Below, one piece after another: positions 1-12,495 of a stretch of 64,000 bases of DNA. The stretch is from positions 15,598,827 to 15,662,826 of the forward strand of contig CM037476.1 of assembly GCA_021014325.1 (NCBI GenBank), in the 5' to 3' direction. The notes beneath the pieces are model-generated. The model had not been told where the DNA came from, searched no databases, and saw nothing but the letters and a program-made list of their open reading frames with translations. How positions within the stretch are numbered: position 1 is the first letter of the stretch; every line of letters starts with the position of its first letter. Origin of the DNA: Plazaster borealis. Its lineage: Eukaryota > Echinodermata > Asteroidea > Forcipulatida > Labidiasteridae. The position numbers and the translations under genes are program-made.

Positions 1-394
1 AAATTTATTTTGCTGGCATTTATAATGGCTTAACTTTACTTGCCCAACAATAAGATGTAATTGTTATAGCCATAAAATAAAACAAAAGTATTTGAGGAAA
101 CAGAATCGCGTACATGTAAAACTCATTATGGTTGGGACCAACTTGGTCCCCGAAGTTCGAATACGCGCGAGAAAATTGCACAGTCTATTTAAAAAATTGA
201 CAAAATTGCTGCCATTGCTTGTTACTCTAAACCTGTAGTTTTTAAAAGGGTTAATCTGCGATGTCCTTATAGCTAAATATCTCTATCGTGACATATTCGG
301 ACTGTGTGCCGTTTTGAATATCACGGCTTAAGCTTCTGATAATTCTACAACGTCAGCATGCTGCTTGAAGGCCTGTACCGAAAGCACAGTCAAA
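1..394. other. no feature seen
   Basis: I see no open frame, repeat or RNA signature here. A short self-complementary stretch near 128-150 (GGGACCAACTTGGTCCC) resembles similar palindromes near 18120-18200, but it is too short to name. Confidence 0.4.
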
Positions 395-960
395 ATTCTG
401 ACGCTTAAACCGTTCATTCTCGACCTTTTTAACGTTCTTACGCTTTAAACGTTCCTTTCATGTCTCAACGCTTTAAACGTTACTCCTTTGGTGCTTTAAA
501 CGTTCCCTACAACGCTTAGTAAACGTTACTTCTGTGTCAACGCTTTAGACATTCCTTCTCAACACCAAATGCTCCTCCCTAATGCCCCAACGTTCCTTCT
601 TAACGCATTAAACGTTTCTTTTGAGCGTTTTAAACGTTCCTTCTCAACGCTTAGTATTCTCATATTGCCCCAAAGGTTCCTTCTTAACGCTTTAAACGTT
701 CCTTGTCAGCGCTTTAAACTTTCCTTGTCAGCGCTTGGCATGTCATTTTCAACGTTCTAAAAGTTCCTTCCTAATGCTTCGAACATTTCTATTTAATGTT
801 CCTTTCCAAAGCTTTAAATATTCCTTCTCAACGTACCTTCTCAACTTTCCTCCTCAACGCTTTTCACGTTCCTTTTCAATAAACATTCCTTTTCAACACT
901 TTAAACGTTCCTTGTGAGCGCTTAAAATGTCCTCTTAATGCTTATCGTTTCCTTGTTAAA
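395..960. repeat. minisatellite, unit about 20-22 bp
   Basis: An irregular tandem array whose unit reads approximately AACGCTTTAAACGTTCCTT plus a few variable bases. About 25 degenerate copies can be followed by eye, with the TTTAAACGTTCC core kept best. Short open frames inside it encode repetitive F/L/N/S-rich peptides and are products of the array, not genes. It decays gradually on both sides. Confidence 0.85.
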
Positions 961-1257
961 ACTTCCCTCCATTTTTTTCATTTTTTTTACTCATAAATGA
1001 AAGAAATCAAATCACAATGGAAGGCTATAATATATTTGGTGGTGGTGGTGGTGGTGTTGGGGGGGGGGGGGGAAGTGGTCGGCGAGGTGCGCCTTTGCAG
1101 CATGCCTGACTAATAATCCTATAATCACAAACGTTTGGATGCATGTTAGAGATCCATGGCTCCAATGTTTGACTCATACCTGTTTACATTCTTTCTTCGG
1201 TCAACTGGTCCTTGTAATTAACGGGGGAAAAGCGGATCATTAATTCACAGATGGTTC
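961..1257. other. spacer with GGT/G microsatellite
   Basis: Contains a (GGT)n run passing into a 14-base G run at about 1039-1072. Nothing else recognisable. Confidence 0.5.
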
Positions 1258-1735
1258 GACTCAAACTCCTAAATGTTTATACAAAACCAACCTCAAATCA
1301 GCACCGTATCGTAAACAGGTAGAAACAACAAACAGACAAAGTTGACTAAACTTGCGTGACAGCACAGTGTCACAAACCAGAGTTTTCTTATGAAAATGCC
1401 TGTGATATCATGACATCAAAATGTGTCTTGTTTGTGTTTTAAACACTGCATCACGGTTGCGTTCTGAAGTGTAACCCATTCCAAATAAGATCTATATACA
1501 ATGTTTTTTAGATAGACTCAAACTGCTAATGTTTATACAAAACCAATCTCAAATCAGCACCGTATCGTAAAAGAAACAGCAAACAGACAAAGTTTACTAA
1601 ACTTGCGTGACAGCACAGTGTTACAAACTAGAGTTTTCTTAGGGGAAATGCCTGTGATATGACAATCAAAATGTGTCTTGTTTGTGTTTTAAACACTGCG
1701 TGGTGTAACGGTTGCTTTCTGAAGTGTAACCCATT
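1258..1735. repeat. tandem duplication, two copies of about 222 bp
   Basis: Copy 1 at 1258-1480 and copy 2 at 1515-1735 run in the same direction. They share, in order, GACTCAAACT, CAGCACCGTATCGTAAA, CTTGCGTGACAGCACAGTG, AAAATGTGTCTTGTTTGTG and GAAGTGTAACCCATT. Small indels and substitutions separate them, so this is an old local duplication. No coding signal was seen in either copy. Confidence 0.85.
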
Positions 1736-2281
1736 AGACAGAGTTAAATGTTCCTTTCCATTTCCTTACTGAAAGACCATGTTTTGCTTCCATTACGTCA
1801 CACATGGCAAAACACACTGGTTGAAAAGTCAAAGTACGAGAGTTTGGGGTTCAAGTTTTGACGTATAGATTTCTTGCACTGATCACTCGTGTCATTTTGA
1901 AGGTTAAATTGCAAGTAGCAACTTATCCGCGTCTAACCGCGCGCTTGTGTGGCCGAGTACGCACTGCACACAGTATAACGGAAGGGACACCAACCTCGTC
2001 CCCAAGTGTGATCGATCTCTCAGTGCCACCCCCCCCCCCCCCCCACAGGCACGCGCTGCTCGCTCAGACGAGAGGTATCGATACGTCTTGCTGCCCATGG
2101 TAGCTAGGCTGGAGGGACTCTGACTCCCTAAAATGGCGTTTCCAGAGGGCCTGCCCCATGTCTGTGTCAGACTGACCCGGAAACCAGTGTTCAAAATTGC
2201 GATATTAACTTGAATTCTGCGTCAGTTTGACCCATTCATGTTGACACAGATTCCGGGTCATAGTGACCCAGAAATGGATCA
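1736..2281. other. non-coding spacer with fragment of dispersed repeat
   Basis: The stretch 1990-2110 (CCTCGTCCCCAAGTGTGATC, a C run, then GCTGCTCGCTCAGACGAGAG) recurs in part at 23245-23315 and 37165-37215, so it is a dispersed repeat fragment. No gene seen. Confidence 0.4.
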
Positions 2282-2478
2282 GGGCCCAACTTCATAAAGC
2301 CTGTAAGCACAAAATATTGCTGAGCACAGAAAACTCTTGCTTAGGAAAAATAGGTTACCAGCCAAAATATATCATACAGTTACCATTGATGTGACTGGTA
2401 CCCAACTGATTTCTTGCTTATAGCAAAGACATTTACTGAGCAGAATTTTCTGCTAAACAGCTTTATGAAATTGGGCCC
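2282..2478. mobile_element. MITE family B (GGGCCCAATTTCAT ends), diverged copy
   Basis: Begins GGGCCCAACTTCATAAAG and ends CTTTATGAAATTGGGCCC, an imperfect terminal inverted repeat. The interior carries the family landmarks GGTTACCAGCCAAAAT and TGACTGGTA also seen at 9270, 20300, 36658 and 51393. Length is about 197 bp. No coding capacity. Confidence 0.75.
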
Positions 2479-2961
2479 TGGCCCCACGGGACCCGGAATC
2501 CGGTGCAATTCTGCCCCAGATGTTTTTAGAGTGTATATAAAGCCAGGTTTAACCGTTAAATTCTTGACAATAAAGGACCTAATACACTCGGCGGGGCACC
2601 ATGCATAATGCGTATATTGTCACATTCTGTTACTCCGAATGCATTTAAGTCCGACATTGCTCTTCCCAAATCGTGCCGGTAAATTCCCCTCAAAGAGCTT
2701 TCGGCACGACCTCCTCTTCGCGCATGTTAAAAAATACTTGAAGAATGAATAGCTTTTAGTTCAGAAAGCAGAATTGACAAGACGGCTGAGGAGCAATTAT
2801 TTGGTTTTAATCCAGAAATCTACAACTTTGGGAGGCCCAGTATAAAGTGGCTTGGGCCTCTGAGACTAGCATGTTATCAGCAAATCCTTGCGAAGTGTTC
2901 CATCACAAATTGTTACCTCATTCTAATCTTTTTTTCCCCCATGAATCGCGCCAAAAACCTC
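2479..2961. other. no feature seen
   Basis: No repeat family or coding signal recognised between the family B MITE and the next TTAA element. Confidence 0.35.
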
Positions 2962-2965
2962 TTAA

Positions 2966-3332
2966 AGGCACTGAGCACGTTTGGAAATTGTCAAAGAGTG
3001 TCTCTCACTTGGTGTATCCCAACATATATGCATAAAATAACAAGCCTGTGAAAATTTGGGCTCAATTGGTCATCGGAAGTTGCAAGATAATGGTAAAAGG
3101 AAAAACACCCTTGTTGTACAAATCTGTGTGCTTTCAGATCGGAATAAAAACTTCTTGCAATAAGTTTTTATTATTTTAGTGAGAAATTACCTCTTTCTCA
3201 AAAACTATGTTACTTCAGAGGGAGTCGTTTCCTACAATGTTTTATACTATCAACAGCTCTCCGTTGCTTGTTACCAAGTAAGTTTTTATGCTAATATTTG
3301 TTTTGAGTCATTACCAAACGTGTACGATACCT
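2966..3332 (+). mobile_element. TTAA MITE family A, near full length
   Basis: Starts AGGCACTGAGCACGTTTGG and ends CCAAACGTGTACGATACCT, flanked by TTAA at 2962-2965 and 3333-3336. The centre is the near-palindromic hairpin AAACTTCTTGCAATAAGTTT. Non-coding and about 367 bp. Exact TTAA duplication is typical of piggyBac-type transposition, but these termini do not start CCC, so the superfamily is left open. This copy defines the + orientation used for the family. Confidence 0.85.
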
Positions 3333-3336
3333 TTAA

Positions 3337-4658
3337 AATATACCTCAAGTCAAAATGATGCCGTGCATCATTGACTTGTACAGTCCAACTGTGGTTCATC
3401 ACTTGAGCAGCCGGGCCAAATAATTACAAATTTACCGTCAGTGCTTCGACGGTTTCCGTTCCATAACAATAATCGTCCCGATGATTAATTCATAGCAGAC
3501 CGAGTTATGGCAAAGTGATGGATGCACGCTCCAAATTTCAATTTGATAGAAGAAGCAGCATTACCGGTTTCGAGTTGTGCGAGGACGAAATTGACAATTT
3601 TGGAGCGGGAAAATTGGGAACATAAATGTCTTTGATAAATATATAATTTGTATTTGAAGAAGCCGGGCACGCGGCATCCCGTTCGGGGAAAATGCTTTGA
3701 GTTCGCAGAATTTTCGACCGTGTGGGGGCGTGTGTGAATCAAATGTAGGCCTATGTGGTGCAAACCAAGTGACTGGTTTTTCCATTATTCCTTTTTTTAA
3801 TTTGCCATTTATACAAGAAAAGCAACGTAGTCAAAATATAGCTAAAGTAAAACTTTAAGGAAATCAGCCTTTGAAATAGCGCCCCCATGCTGTCAAAAAT
3901 ATACGGTCAATATTTCATGCGCCCTAATGACGATGCATGTAGAGCTAAGGCACTTTAAAGCGATCTTGTTTTGCGCAAAATGACCACAAAATGGGTCAAA
4001 GTGGCTCAAGAATCCAAGTTAAGATAACACGTTTAACCATTTCCAGGTCAGTCTGACCCCAGAAAGGGTCCTGCCCCACGGACCCCGAATGGGTCTAGTC
4101 TGACCGGCGGGAGTTTTTTCGAGTGCGAATTCAGGTAAATCCTTTAACATTTATAATTGCCTCCCTACCGTACACTTTAAACAAAACACCTTCAACCCTC
4201 AACGGTCATTTCTTTCAATATCTACAAAAGAATATGCAAATCGTAGGCCTACTCCACCCCGAAGCTGTTGTTGTTTTGACTTGGAAACGTCGTTTGATTT
4301 GGATCGTTTGTTTCTGCGTGAGAAGACGCAATTATCCCGTGCGTGTGTCAGCTGGCGTGTGTCAGTCACACTTATCAACTCTAACAATTATTTTAAACTC
4401 ACGGACGAACGTGACGGATTCTTGTAACTTTTATTGGACAAAGAATGTAAACACTCGGTCTTGAAAAAGAAGACAATACAGAAGAGGCAATAAAAAGAGA
4501 AGAACCTTTTATAATCCAATCTTCATGTCTCCGCATAGGAGTTTAAGAATTGAAGCCGGTTTTAATATAGGCACACATAAATATGATTAGATTTAGGGCA
4601 AGCTGTGACAAAGTTTTTTTTAAAACTTCTTTTTCATAATGGGGTGACTCATTTGCGT
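3337..4658. other. no gene seen
   Basis: About 1.3 kb between two family A MITEs. Open frames (for example the one at 4123-4464) show no recognisable protein. Nothing assignable. Confidence 0.35.
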
Positions 4659-4662
4659 TTAA

Positions 4663-5018
4663 AGGTATCGTACACGTTTAGTAATGACTCAAAACAAATA
4701 TTAGCACAAAAACTTACTTGGTAACAAGCAACGGAGAGTTGTTGATAGTATAAAACATTGTAGGAAACGACTCCCTCTGAAGTAACGTAGTTTTTGAGAA
4801 AGAGGTAATTTCTCACTAAAATAATAAAAACTTCTTGCAATAAGTTTTTATTCCTATCTGAAAGCACTCAACAAGGGTGTTTTTTCTTTCATCATTTTCT
4901 TGCAACTTCGATGACCAATTGACCCCAAATTTTCACAGGCTTGTTATTTTATGCATATGTTGGGATACACCAATTGAGAATACCGGTCTTGGACAATTAT
5001 CTCACGTGTTCGGTGCCT
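4663..5018 (-). mobile_element. TTAA MITE family A
   Basis: Starts AGGTATCGTACACGTTTAG and ends CACGTGTTCGGTGCCT, with TTAA at 4659-4662 and 5019-5022. Orientation is opposite to the 2966 copy. The central hairpin CTTCTTGCAATAAG is present. Non-coding. Confidence 0.85.
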
Positions 5019-5022
5019 TTAA

Positions 5023-5784
5023 AACCGTCTTCAGATCACATCGACTTGTTAATGAACTTTTAGATTCTCACCAAATCAAAGCAACACACGCTTCAAAATG
5101 TTTGCATTATTGTCGTTTGCCATTATTATGGTTCACAATTTTGGGAAATATTTTTTGACAGGCGGAGTGGAGTGGTTAAGATCATAACGTTTTTTAAACA
5201 GCCAATCGAATTTATATAACTATGAGAATTGAGTATAAAATGGATGAATAAAATGTCAACGAGAAAAATCGTTTTGAAAGCATATCTAACACAAAATAAT
5301 GTTGACAAGGGTACATCAACCTCTGGATATGATCTGTTTTAAATATTATAATTTGCGGAGAAGGAGTTTGAGTGAGCGTGCTATAAACGGCTATACCCTG
5401 CCCGATAATGTGGCAGAGGGTGTAACCACCCCCCCCTCACAAATGTTCCCATACTTGAACATACTCTTTTCCTCTTGTACTGAAGTGCCCCCTAAAATCC
5501 TCAAAGAATTCCTGAGATTCCCAGAACACAATTTAGGAACTTATCAATTACGGCAAACTAATACTTAAGCTTCATTAAAACACGCATTCAAATTGTTTCC
5601 CTGATTCATTCAAACAATAGAGTTTTCTGTTCAGCTACTATTGCATTCAATTTCGTTTTCGTGCACACATGATTTCGTTCTTCTCGTTTTTCTAGTTCAG
5701 GTTCGTTCTAACCATTCGATTTGTTGAATGCTGGTGCAACGGGCATTCATCTTCAAACGAAATTGAATTTATAGCCTTTTTGAA
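5023..5784. other. no gene seen
   Basis: No repeat or coding assignment possible. An open frame at 5299-5568 resembles no family known to me. Confidence 0.35.
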
Positions 5785-5870
5785 ATATGGTGGACACATT
5801 ATAAGTGCACTGTTTGGTTTGGGTGTATGTTACCCAAACCTATTGTGCCATAGTATTGTGTCCACCATAC
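5785..5870. mobile_element. short palindromic MITE
   Basis: Left arm TATGGTGGACACATTATAAG and right arm TAGTATTGTGTCCACCATA form an imperfect hairpin through GGTTTGGG / CCCAAACC. One arm alone recurs at 15341-15380 (TATGGTGGACACATGAGGGC), so this is a dispersed element. Confidence 0.65.
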
Positions 5871-6426
5871 CTCAAAATGGCTAATGAATTTCTGTTGAAA
5901 TTGGCGGGGAAAACCTATATCATGAACAAGCGTTCAGCAGTTTTAAATTCAACATTATTTTGTGGTTTCGATTTTTACCAATCTGTGTTTTCATCTTGTA
6001 GATGGTGACGTCTATGATGGTTCGAGCCGTGTGTTTCGTCGGTCTCCTTTGCCTCGGACACTTTCTGCCGTCTTCATCCGCTGCATTCATTTCCAGAAAT
6101 AACTTCAGTAAGAATTGTCGCTTCTACATCAAAACAGAACGATTTCATCATATTGACCCAATTCACATGACGTTCATCGTCATATTATGTGCCATTTTGG
6201 GAATCAATGTCCCCGTTTGTTATGCAGACGTGTGTATGCGCATTTTAGGCCGCGCGGCGTTCTAACCAATATTGACGTGCAATTCGACACCCAATTATGG
6301 CGAGCTAGGAAGAGAGACCTTTATCTCGCTGACACCCTCTCTGACGAGTCCCCTGTGTGCACCAGACTATTTGCCCTTCCAGCCTCACTTTGGTATACAC
6401 GGATTTTAACGGGAGAAATACAAGAT
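5871..6426. other. no gene seen
   Basis: The frames at 6002-6265 and 6187-6453 were examined. The first starts with a leader-like hydrophobic stretch, but no continuation, homologue or splice context supports a gene. Confidence 0.35.
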
Positions 6427-6760
6427 GTGGCGTGTCGTGGCCGAGCGGTTTAGTTCACCGGACCCAAGCTCTGGTGTTGTCAGCAGCAGAGTTTGGGTTC
6501 GAATCCCGGTCATGACACTTTGTGCCCTTGAGCTAGGCACTTAACCATAATTGCTTCGTAAAAAAAATGGAAAGGTAGTGCATCTACCAGTGGATGATAC
6601 TCATGCCTACATCCTTACGGACTGTGAAGGGGGTAACCCTGTTTCAGCCCCACGAGGTGGCATTGTGGCGATTGATTTGGGTCGACAGCCCAAATCAGTT
6701 AAGTGTAGCCCTCACCTTGAAGTGGCCGTCCGGCCTTGTGATGTTAGGCGATATCTCATT
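6427..6760 (+). mobile_element. tRNA-Leu(CAA)-derived SINE, subfamily 1
   Basis: The head is tRNA-Leu-like: A box TGGCCGAGCGG at about 6439, anticodon-loop region with CAA (GACCCAAGCTC), a long variable arm, and B box GGTTCGAATCC at 6496. The body runs through CTGTGAAGGGGGTAACCCTG and ends near TGATGTTAGGCGATATCTC. The same body occurs at 33533-33891 and, reversed, at 51020-51392. The extra body sequence shows it is a SINE and not a tRNA gene. Confidence 0.88.
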
Positions 6761-8715
6761 AACAGAGAAAGAAAAAATGTATTTAGCTGCGTGTGACGCC
6801 GTGCAAGGGGGGGGGGGGGGTGATCAATACCACGGTGCAAGAGGGAGCGCAACGCATAATGCTTCAAGCTACTCCACTCGTCCTCGAGCGGTCAGCTCTA
6901 ACCCTCAGAATAACCCTTGTTTGTGTTGGGTTTGTTATTGTACGTCAAATGTATGTCTTCACAGACAATTAAGATCACTTCTTGACGCAAGACGGTATCA
7001 AGCTATCTTAGAAAAAACAAAATCACAATCTTGGAAGCTATTCTGCCGTGTTTTGTTGTTTCTACTCACCAATTAAGCAGATGAGACCTTTTATGGTCTT
7101 CGCCTCAATATTATGACGCAATGATCACGTAAAGGTATTATATAAGGGATTGGTATAAGGATAACAAAATTTAGTCTGAAAGCTTACTGATTTCGAAGTT
7201 CATACTATAAATACCATTTATTTTTTCTGTGAAATATTTCCTTCTGAAATGAAGTCATGTTCGAGAAAACTGTATCTGAAAACCTAAATAAACGCAACGG
7301 CTGATTTCGCTTGTCACATCCAAAATTAAGGACAATGTGTTTACATGCTGAAAATTGTGCATGGTTTTCACTATTTTCTCATGGCTCACACAACGGATTA
7401 AGCCCAAATTTTGACAGGTTTGTTATTACATGTGTATGGTTGATCCTACAAACATGAACACTGTCTGCGACTATTTTGTCAGCTCCACCAATCCTGTATA
7501 ATACCTTTTAACCGTCATAATAAACCGTTCACGTGTAACGAAAGAACAACATTTGTTTCCGAACATGAACAGTCTGCCCCGCCTTTTATGCTAATCCAGA
7601 TTTGCATATTCATTGCTTCCCCCAGAGTTGAGCAACTTCAAGGATGCACCTCGTGACTTTACGTGCCGTTCCTTCCAGAGCAATGGTGATGTTGTCGTGG
7701 TGACGAGTGGCCGGCGTCGGATTATCGGATGCTATGAGTACACGTGCCCTGCCAGTGGCTTGATGCAGCGAAGAAAGTAAGAGCCGAACTAACAATGAAT
7801 ATTCATAATTCCCGCCCCCCCCCCACCCTCGTTGGTTACGCCACTTGTTGAACACAACCCTTTTTTAAACAAATTCGATTTTTCCCCCCGAAATTGTGGG
7901 TGGGTGGGTCAAAAGAAATAACTGAAAATCGAAATTCAGTTTTTGTTTTCAAACTCAGCTTAGTGATGTTCTCGATTAAACTTATACAAAGTTGTTTGTT
8001 TATAGACAGGAAAAGTTTGACAACAGTACTGATGTTTGATACCTATATTCAATTTTTGGCAAATTTAATGTTATAACGATAACCCGGAGTTTGAAAACGG
8101 AAAACGCAGTTATTTTTAAAAACTTTTTTCTCGTGATTCCGATGAACAATGGAGCTTAGTTTTTCACAGGTTTGTTACGTCACACTCTAAGGGGCCATTC
8201 AGAAATGTCAATGTTAAACAAATTCGCGCCATAATGACCCAGACTTAGGTCAGACCCCCATGGGATCCGGATTCTGGTCAATTCTGACCCGGAAGTTTTT
8301 GAGAGTGTACGCTGAGTCACATACAGTGCGGATGCTGGTCTTTGACAATGTCTTGTATAATTTCTGTATTCTATTATTACTAACGATCCTTGTGATTTAT
8401 CCTTTCTTCTTCTTCCACAGAACGGAGAGTCCCTTCGCAAAATGCTGATCGCATTAATTGCCAAAGAGGACGATTTCCTTTAGCTCTATGCGCTTTTGAC
8501 ATCTCCTTTTTATTATACGCATCATGAACAAACGATGGATTGGAACAGTTTTAACATTATGGGCATGATTTTAAAAACCCACTATAACTTCTTGAAGCGT
8601 CCGTTGTTTCGTTTGAAATCACCGAATTCATTGGAATTTTGGTTGGTCTTTGCGTTTGCATCGTTATGCGCACAAGCTCCATCAGACTTCTTAATGCAAT
8701 TCACCTGCGGGTTGT
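6761..8715. other. non-coding stretch, no gene seen
   Basis: Holds a G run at about 6808-6820 and C run near 7815. Sequence near 8225-8300 (GACCCAGACTTAGGTCAGAC) resembles stretches near 2235 and 4050, suggesting a dispersed repeat. Frames at 6594-7076 and 7610-7855 match nothing I recognise. Confidence 0.35.
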
Positions 8716-9085
8716 AGGTATCGTACACGTTTGGTAATGACTCAAAACAAATATTAGCATAAAAACTTACTTGGTAACAAGCAACGGAGAGCTGTTGATA
8801 GTATAACATATTGTAGGAAACGACTCCCTCTGAAGTAACGTAGTTTTTGAGAAAGAGGTAATTTCTCACTTAAATAATAAAAACTTCTTGCAAGAAGTTT
8901 TTATTCCTATCTGAAAGTACACAAATTTGTACAACAAGGGTGTTTTTTCTTTCATCATTTTCTTGCAACTTCGATGACCAATTTATTGAGCTCAAATTTT
9001 CACAGGCTTGTTATTTTATGCATATGTTGGGACACACCAATTGAGAACACTGCTCTTTGACAATTTCCAAACGTGTTCAGTGCCT
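8716..9085 (-). mobile_element. TTAA MITE family A
   Basis: Starts AGGTATCGTACACGTTTGG and ends ACGTGTTCAGTGCCT; right TTAA at 9086-9089. The left flank is TTGT, a decayed TTAA. The central palindrome AAACTTCTTGCAAGAAGTTT is intact. Reverse orientation. Non-coding. Confidence 0.85.
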
Positions 9086-9269
9086 TTAAGTATAGGCCTA
9101 CGTGTTCATACAAAAAAGTCGAATTTTGTTTTGAAATAAAGATTTCATTGAAAACTTACGTAAGCGTTAAAGGCAACGAGAGAGAGAACAAAATAATAAA
9201 GTCATAATTACCAATTATAATGTATCACTTAATGACAGGTCATAAGTATGACTTGCTCATAACTAGTCT

Positions 9270-9464
9270 GGGCCCAATTTTATAGAGCTGCTTAAGCACA
9301 AAAATTAGCTAAGCACAAAATAATTATGCTTACCAGAATAAGGTTACCAGCCAAAATACAATCTCACATGTACAATATTTATGACTGGTATCCCGCTCCT
9401 TTTTGCTTAGCAGAAAATTGTTAAGCAAAATTTCCTCCTTAAGCAGCTCTATGAATTTGGGCCC
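9270..9464. mobile_element. MITE family B
   Basis: Ends GGGCCCAATTTTATAGAGCT and AGCTCTATGAATTTGGGCCC are inverted repeats. The interior has AAGGTTACCAGCCAAAATAC and GACTGGTATCC. About 195 bp and non-coding. Confidence 0.85.
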
Positions 9465-10499
9465 TGCTGGGAACTAGGTCATTGTGCAATTGTATGGGTT
9501 CGATCAAATTGCTTTTGCATATTTTGAAGCTCCTGGTAAATGGAGTTTGTTGATCAAGAGTGATCTGCAAAGTATTTTTTTGGCAAAAAGAAACATTCAT
9601 TTTTAAATAAAACATTTATTTGTTGATTTGGATTTTTTTTCTTCAAATGTATACGCATTTTTCATTTAATGACCTTTTGATCATTATATGAAATTGCAAT
9701 TAATGACCTTATAGCACTGAGCCAACGAATTATGACTTATATATGAATATGAAATATATCTCATACATTATGACTTGTAATGTCATAAATATGACTTTAT
9801 TGGCAGATATGACTTATGCAAATTCATAATTGTGATTATATAAGTCATAGTTATGACTTATCAGTTGTGACTTTCTTGCTGTTCTCAATGTCCCTATAAC
9901 GCTTCGGTAAGAACTCGTAGTCTATAAATAAAAATGACGACGATACGATGAATTTTCACGGTGGAAAAGGTCAAAATTTTGATTAATTTTATTGAACTTA
10001 TGATCATCTCAATATTATACAGATGTGAGGGTGAACTGTTACACTCACATTTAGTTTAGAAAATAGAATTAGCTGTTGCAAAGTGCAACCAAAAGGACCT
10101 ATGGTATAAATGCACAAAAATAGATAATGGTCCGACGATTCGACCCCATATCAGAGTCTTTCTCGAAGGCTAAATGAGGCCTAACATTTTTAGTTCTCAA
10201 CAGAATTCTCGATTTTTGGAAATAATAGAAATAATTTTTTGAAGACGTTTTGGCCAAGTACTTTGATCAGTGGGGCGTGAGATCGACTTTTAAGATTTCC
10301 TCTTCTAAGCGGGTATTCAGAGCATCAGAGGGAGAGAGAGCTAGTCGTGCATTAGCACTTTCCATCCAGGACCTTGCTGTTGCTGTTTGCTCAGAAACGT
10401 GATCAGACTTTTTGATGCAATTCCACCTCCGGTGTTTCTGTAAATAAAAACTAGGTTGTTCGATTCTTCCACAAACCAAAGGTGTGTACCACTTTCCTT
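9465..10499. repeat. AT-rich stretch with clustered ATGACTT/AAGTCAT motifs
   Basis: Between 9720 and 9880 the words TATGACTTAT, TCATAAATATGACTT and ATAAGTCATAGTTATGACTT recur on both strands. A further pair lies at 9238-9262, before the MITE. Irregular spacing argues against a simple microsatellite. No gene seen in the remainder. Confidence 0.5.
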
Positions 10500-10676
10500 T
10501 AAAGGGGCACTATAGTCGTCGTCATCAAAAGCAGGCCTGTGGCTGTACATTTATGAACTCACACCCAGTTCACGCGCGTGCAATCCCCCCATGATACGGA
10601 TGGAGGGTGCGCGCGTGCACTGTAGAGTTCATAATTCATAACAGGCCTGCTTTGATCCGACAACAGTGCCCCTTTT
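10500..10676. mobile_element. 177 bp MITE with long terminal inverted repeats
   Basis: Left end AAAGGGGCACTATAGTCGTC leads to AAAGCAGGCCTGT. The right end mirrors this with ACAGGCCTGCTTTGAT then AACAGTGCCCCTTTT. The interior also pairs (CACGCGCGTGCA / GTGCGCGCGTGCAC). Non-coding palindromic element seen once in the window. Confidence 0.75.
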
Positions 10677-12495
10677 CCTTGCTATTTTAATATTTTGTAG
10701 TGGGTTAAATACATTTTGTTAATTATGTGTGTTATGTACACCCACACTTTACAATTCCTTTATAAAACAATGCTATTGAGCAATACGTTTCAGTCATCGA
10801 GGACATTTTGCACTTTCTTAGAAAACGATCTGTTGCTTGGATCTGGGGGATCGAGACCAAGTGCCGACAAGACATCGACTGCGCGCAGGAAATTCAACAG
10901 CTACCGGTTACCACCAACCAAAACTGTATGTGGCTGGTGACTGGCTGTTAATTTTCCAGGTTGTTTCCCCAAGCGTATCCCGGTGTGATTCTTGATACAA
11001 TGGAGAGTCACCTGATGTGACACGTGTGGATTAAAACTGACATATTACATCATGGTCAATAAATTATTTAACCCGTAAAATAGGTCCCGATCAACCAGAA
11101 AACTACTGGTAATCTCTGAGTTTTTAACCTTTCGAAGCCATGGCTCTTGGTTTAGGCTCCGGCTTGCAGCGCTCTAGTTTCGGACACAATGGGATCCGGG
11201 AGGCTTCTAAGGAGCAGACGGGAGCATGCGCTGCGGACGGAGCCGGTGTTGGAGCCTTGGTTTCGAAAATGCCCCAAAACTGTTCACAAAGTTTAAGAAG
11301 TTTATCAATCTGTTAAAATGAAGAGAAGTTGTAATTGGGATTCTTGTAACAGTGTGGTAACAACGTGAATAAAATCGTTAATAAGGTGATATCGAATGCG
11401 AGAAGTAATACTCTGTCTCGTGGTTCGCTATCCGTAGTGTGTTTACTTCCCTTTGCTACTCGATGTTTCATTTTTCACTCTCACTTCCCGTTTGTAATGA
11501 TAATATTCATGCGTATTTGCTAGATATTCTTGGTAAATCTGCGGTCATCTGAACGCTCTATATACGCATCATGTGACAAAATTACGATCACTCACGGACC
11601 AATTTTGGTGCTCTCCTAGATCCTATTCCCGGCCATTTACTTTATTTGAACCGGTCTTGCGTGGACATGTTCCGTCAAGCCGTTGTGTGTGACCTTTATA
11701 CGTGTGTGGCAAATCGTTGATACTCAGCTTCTAGTTTTCCTTTCATTTTGAAGAATTCTTAACAGCTCTCTATCTGTTATTAGAATTGCTAAATGCCTAG
11801 GAATGATGGGATATCGATACGTGAATTGATTTCTCATGGGGATTCACGTCTCGGGGTCATTCTACTTTCCAGGTGCGCAGAATTGACAAACAAAGTTGTC
11901 CCGTGAGGGAGGGGGGGGGGGGTGGCAGAATCGAGTAATGCATGGGGCATTAGTGATGGGTGAAGCAATGGAAGGAATAAAACAATCCACAAAGTAGAAC
12001 TCGGACAACGATGTGGTGTGGCAAACTGCCATCATTTTTAGCTTTTTATTGTTATGGTAACTTTCATCTCTCCTATAGGCCTATAGACTGCGCAAGTCTC
12101 GCGCGTATTCGAACATCGGAACCCGTTAAAGTGCGTGAGTTTGTTTCTTCACGCGTTGAAGCAACGACGTGTGACCATAGATATAGAATTAAAATAACTA
12201 GAAATGAGTGACGACTCGACACACACGATGACTAGCACGAGAACAGCTAACACGAGAGACGCTAAACGTCCTTACTACTGTAGTCTGTTTTCTGTTTACT
12301 TTTTTTTATAGGTTAACGTTTGCTTTCTAAGTATGTAGATGAATGATGGAAAAGAAATGGTGAATAATAATTGTGCAGCAGCTAGGAGAGGAAGAGAAAG
12401 AGGAGGAAGGAAAATCCCTAAATCTCTCCCACAAAACACTTACATGCACCTGCTATATAGTATTGTTAGTACTATAGGCCTATTTTTTTGTATTT
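10677..12495. other. non-coding stretch with one dispersed repeat fragment
   Basis: The section 11130-11290 (TTGGTTTAGGCTCCGGCTTG through TTTCGAAAATGCCCCAAAAC) is related to 22880-22970 and 63950-64000, so it is a repeat and not a promoter. A polyG run lies at 11909-11922. No gene seen. Confidence 0.4.

Noticed and set aside
569..917. Two overlapping open frames with F/L/N/S-rich repeats
   Set aside because: They lie wholly in the 20-22 bp minisatellite and repeat with its period; no splice or homology support.
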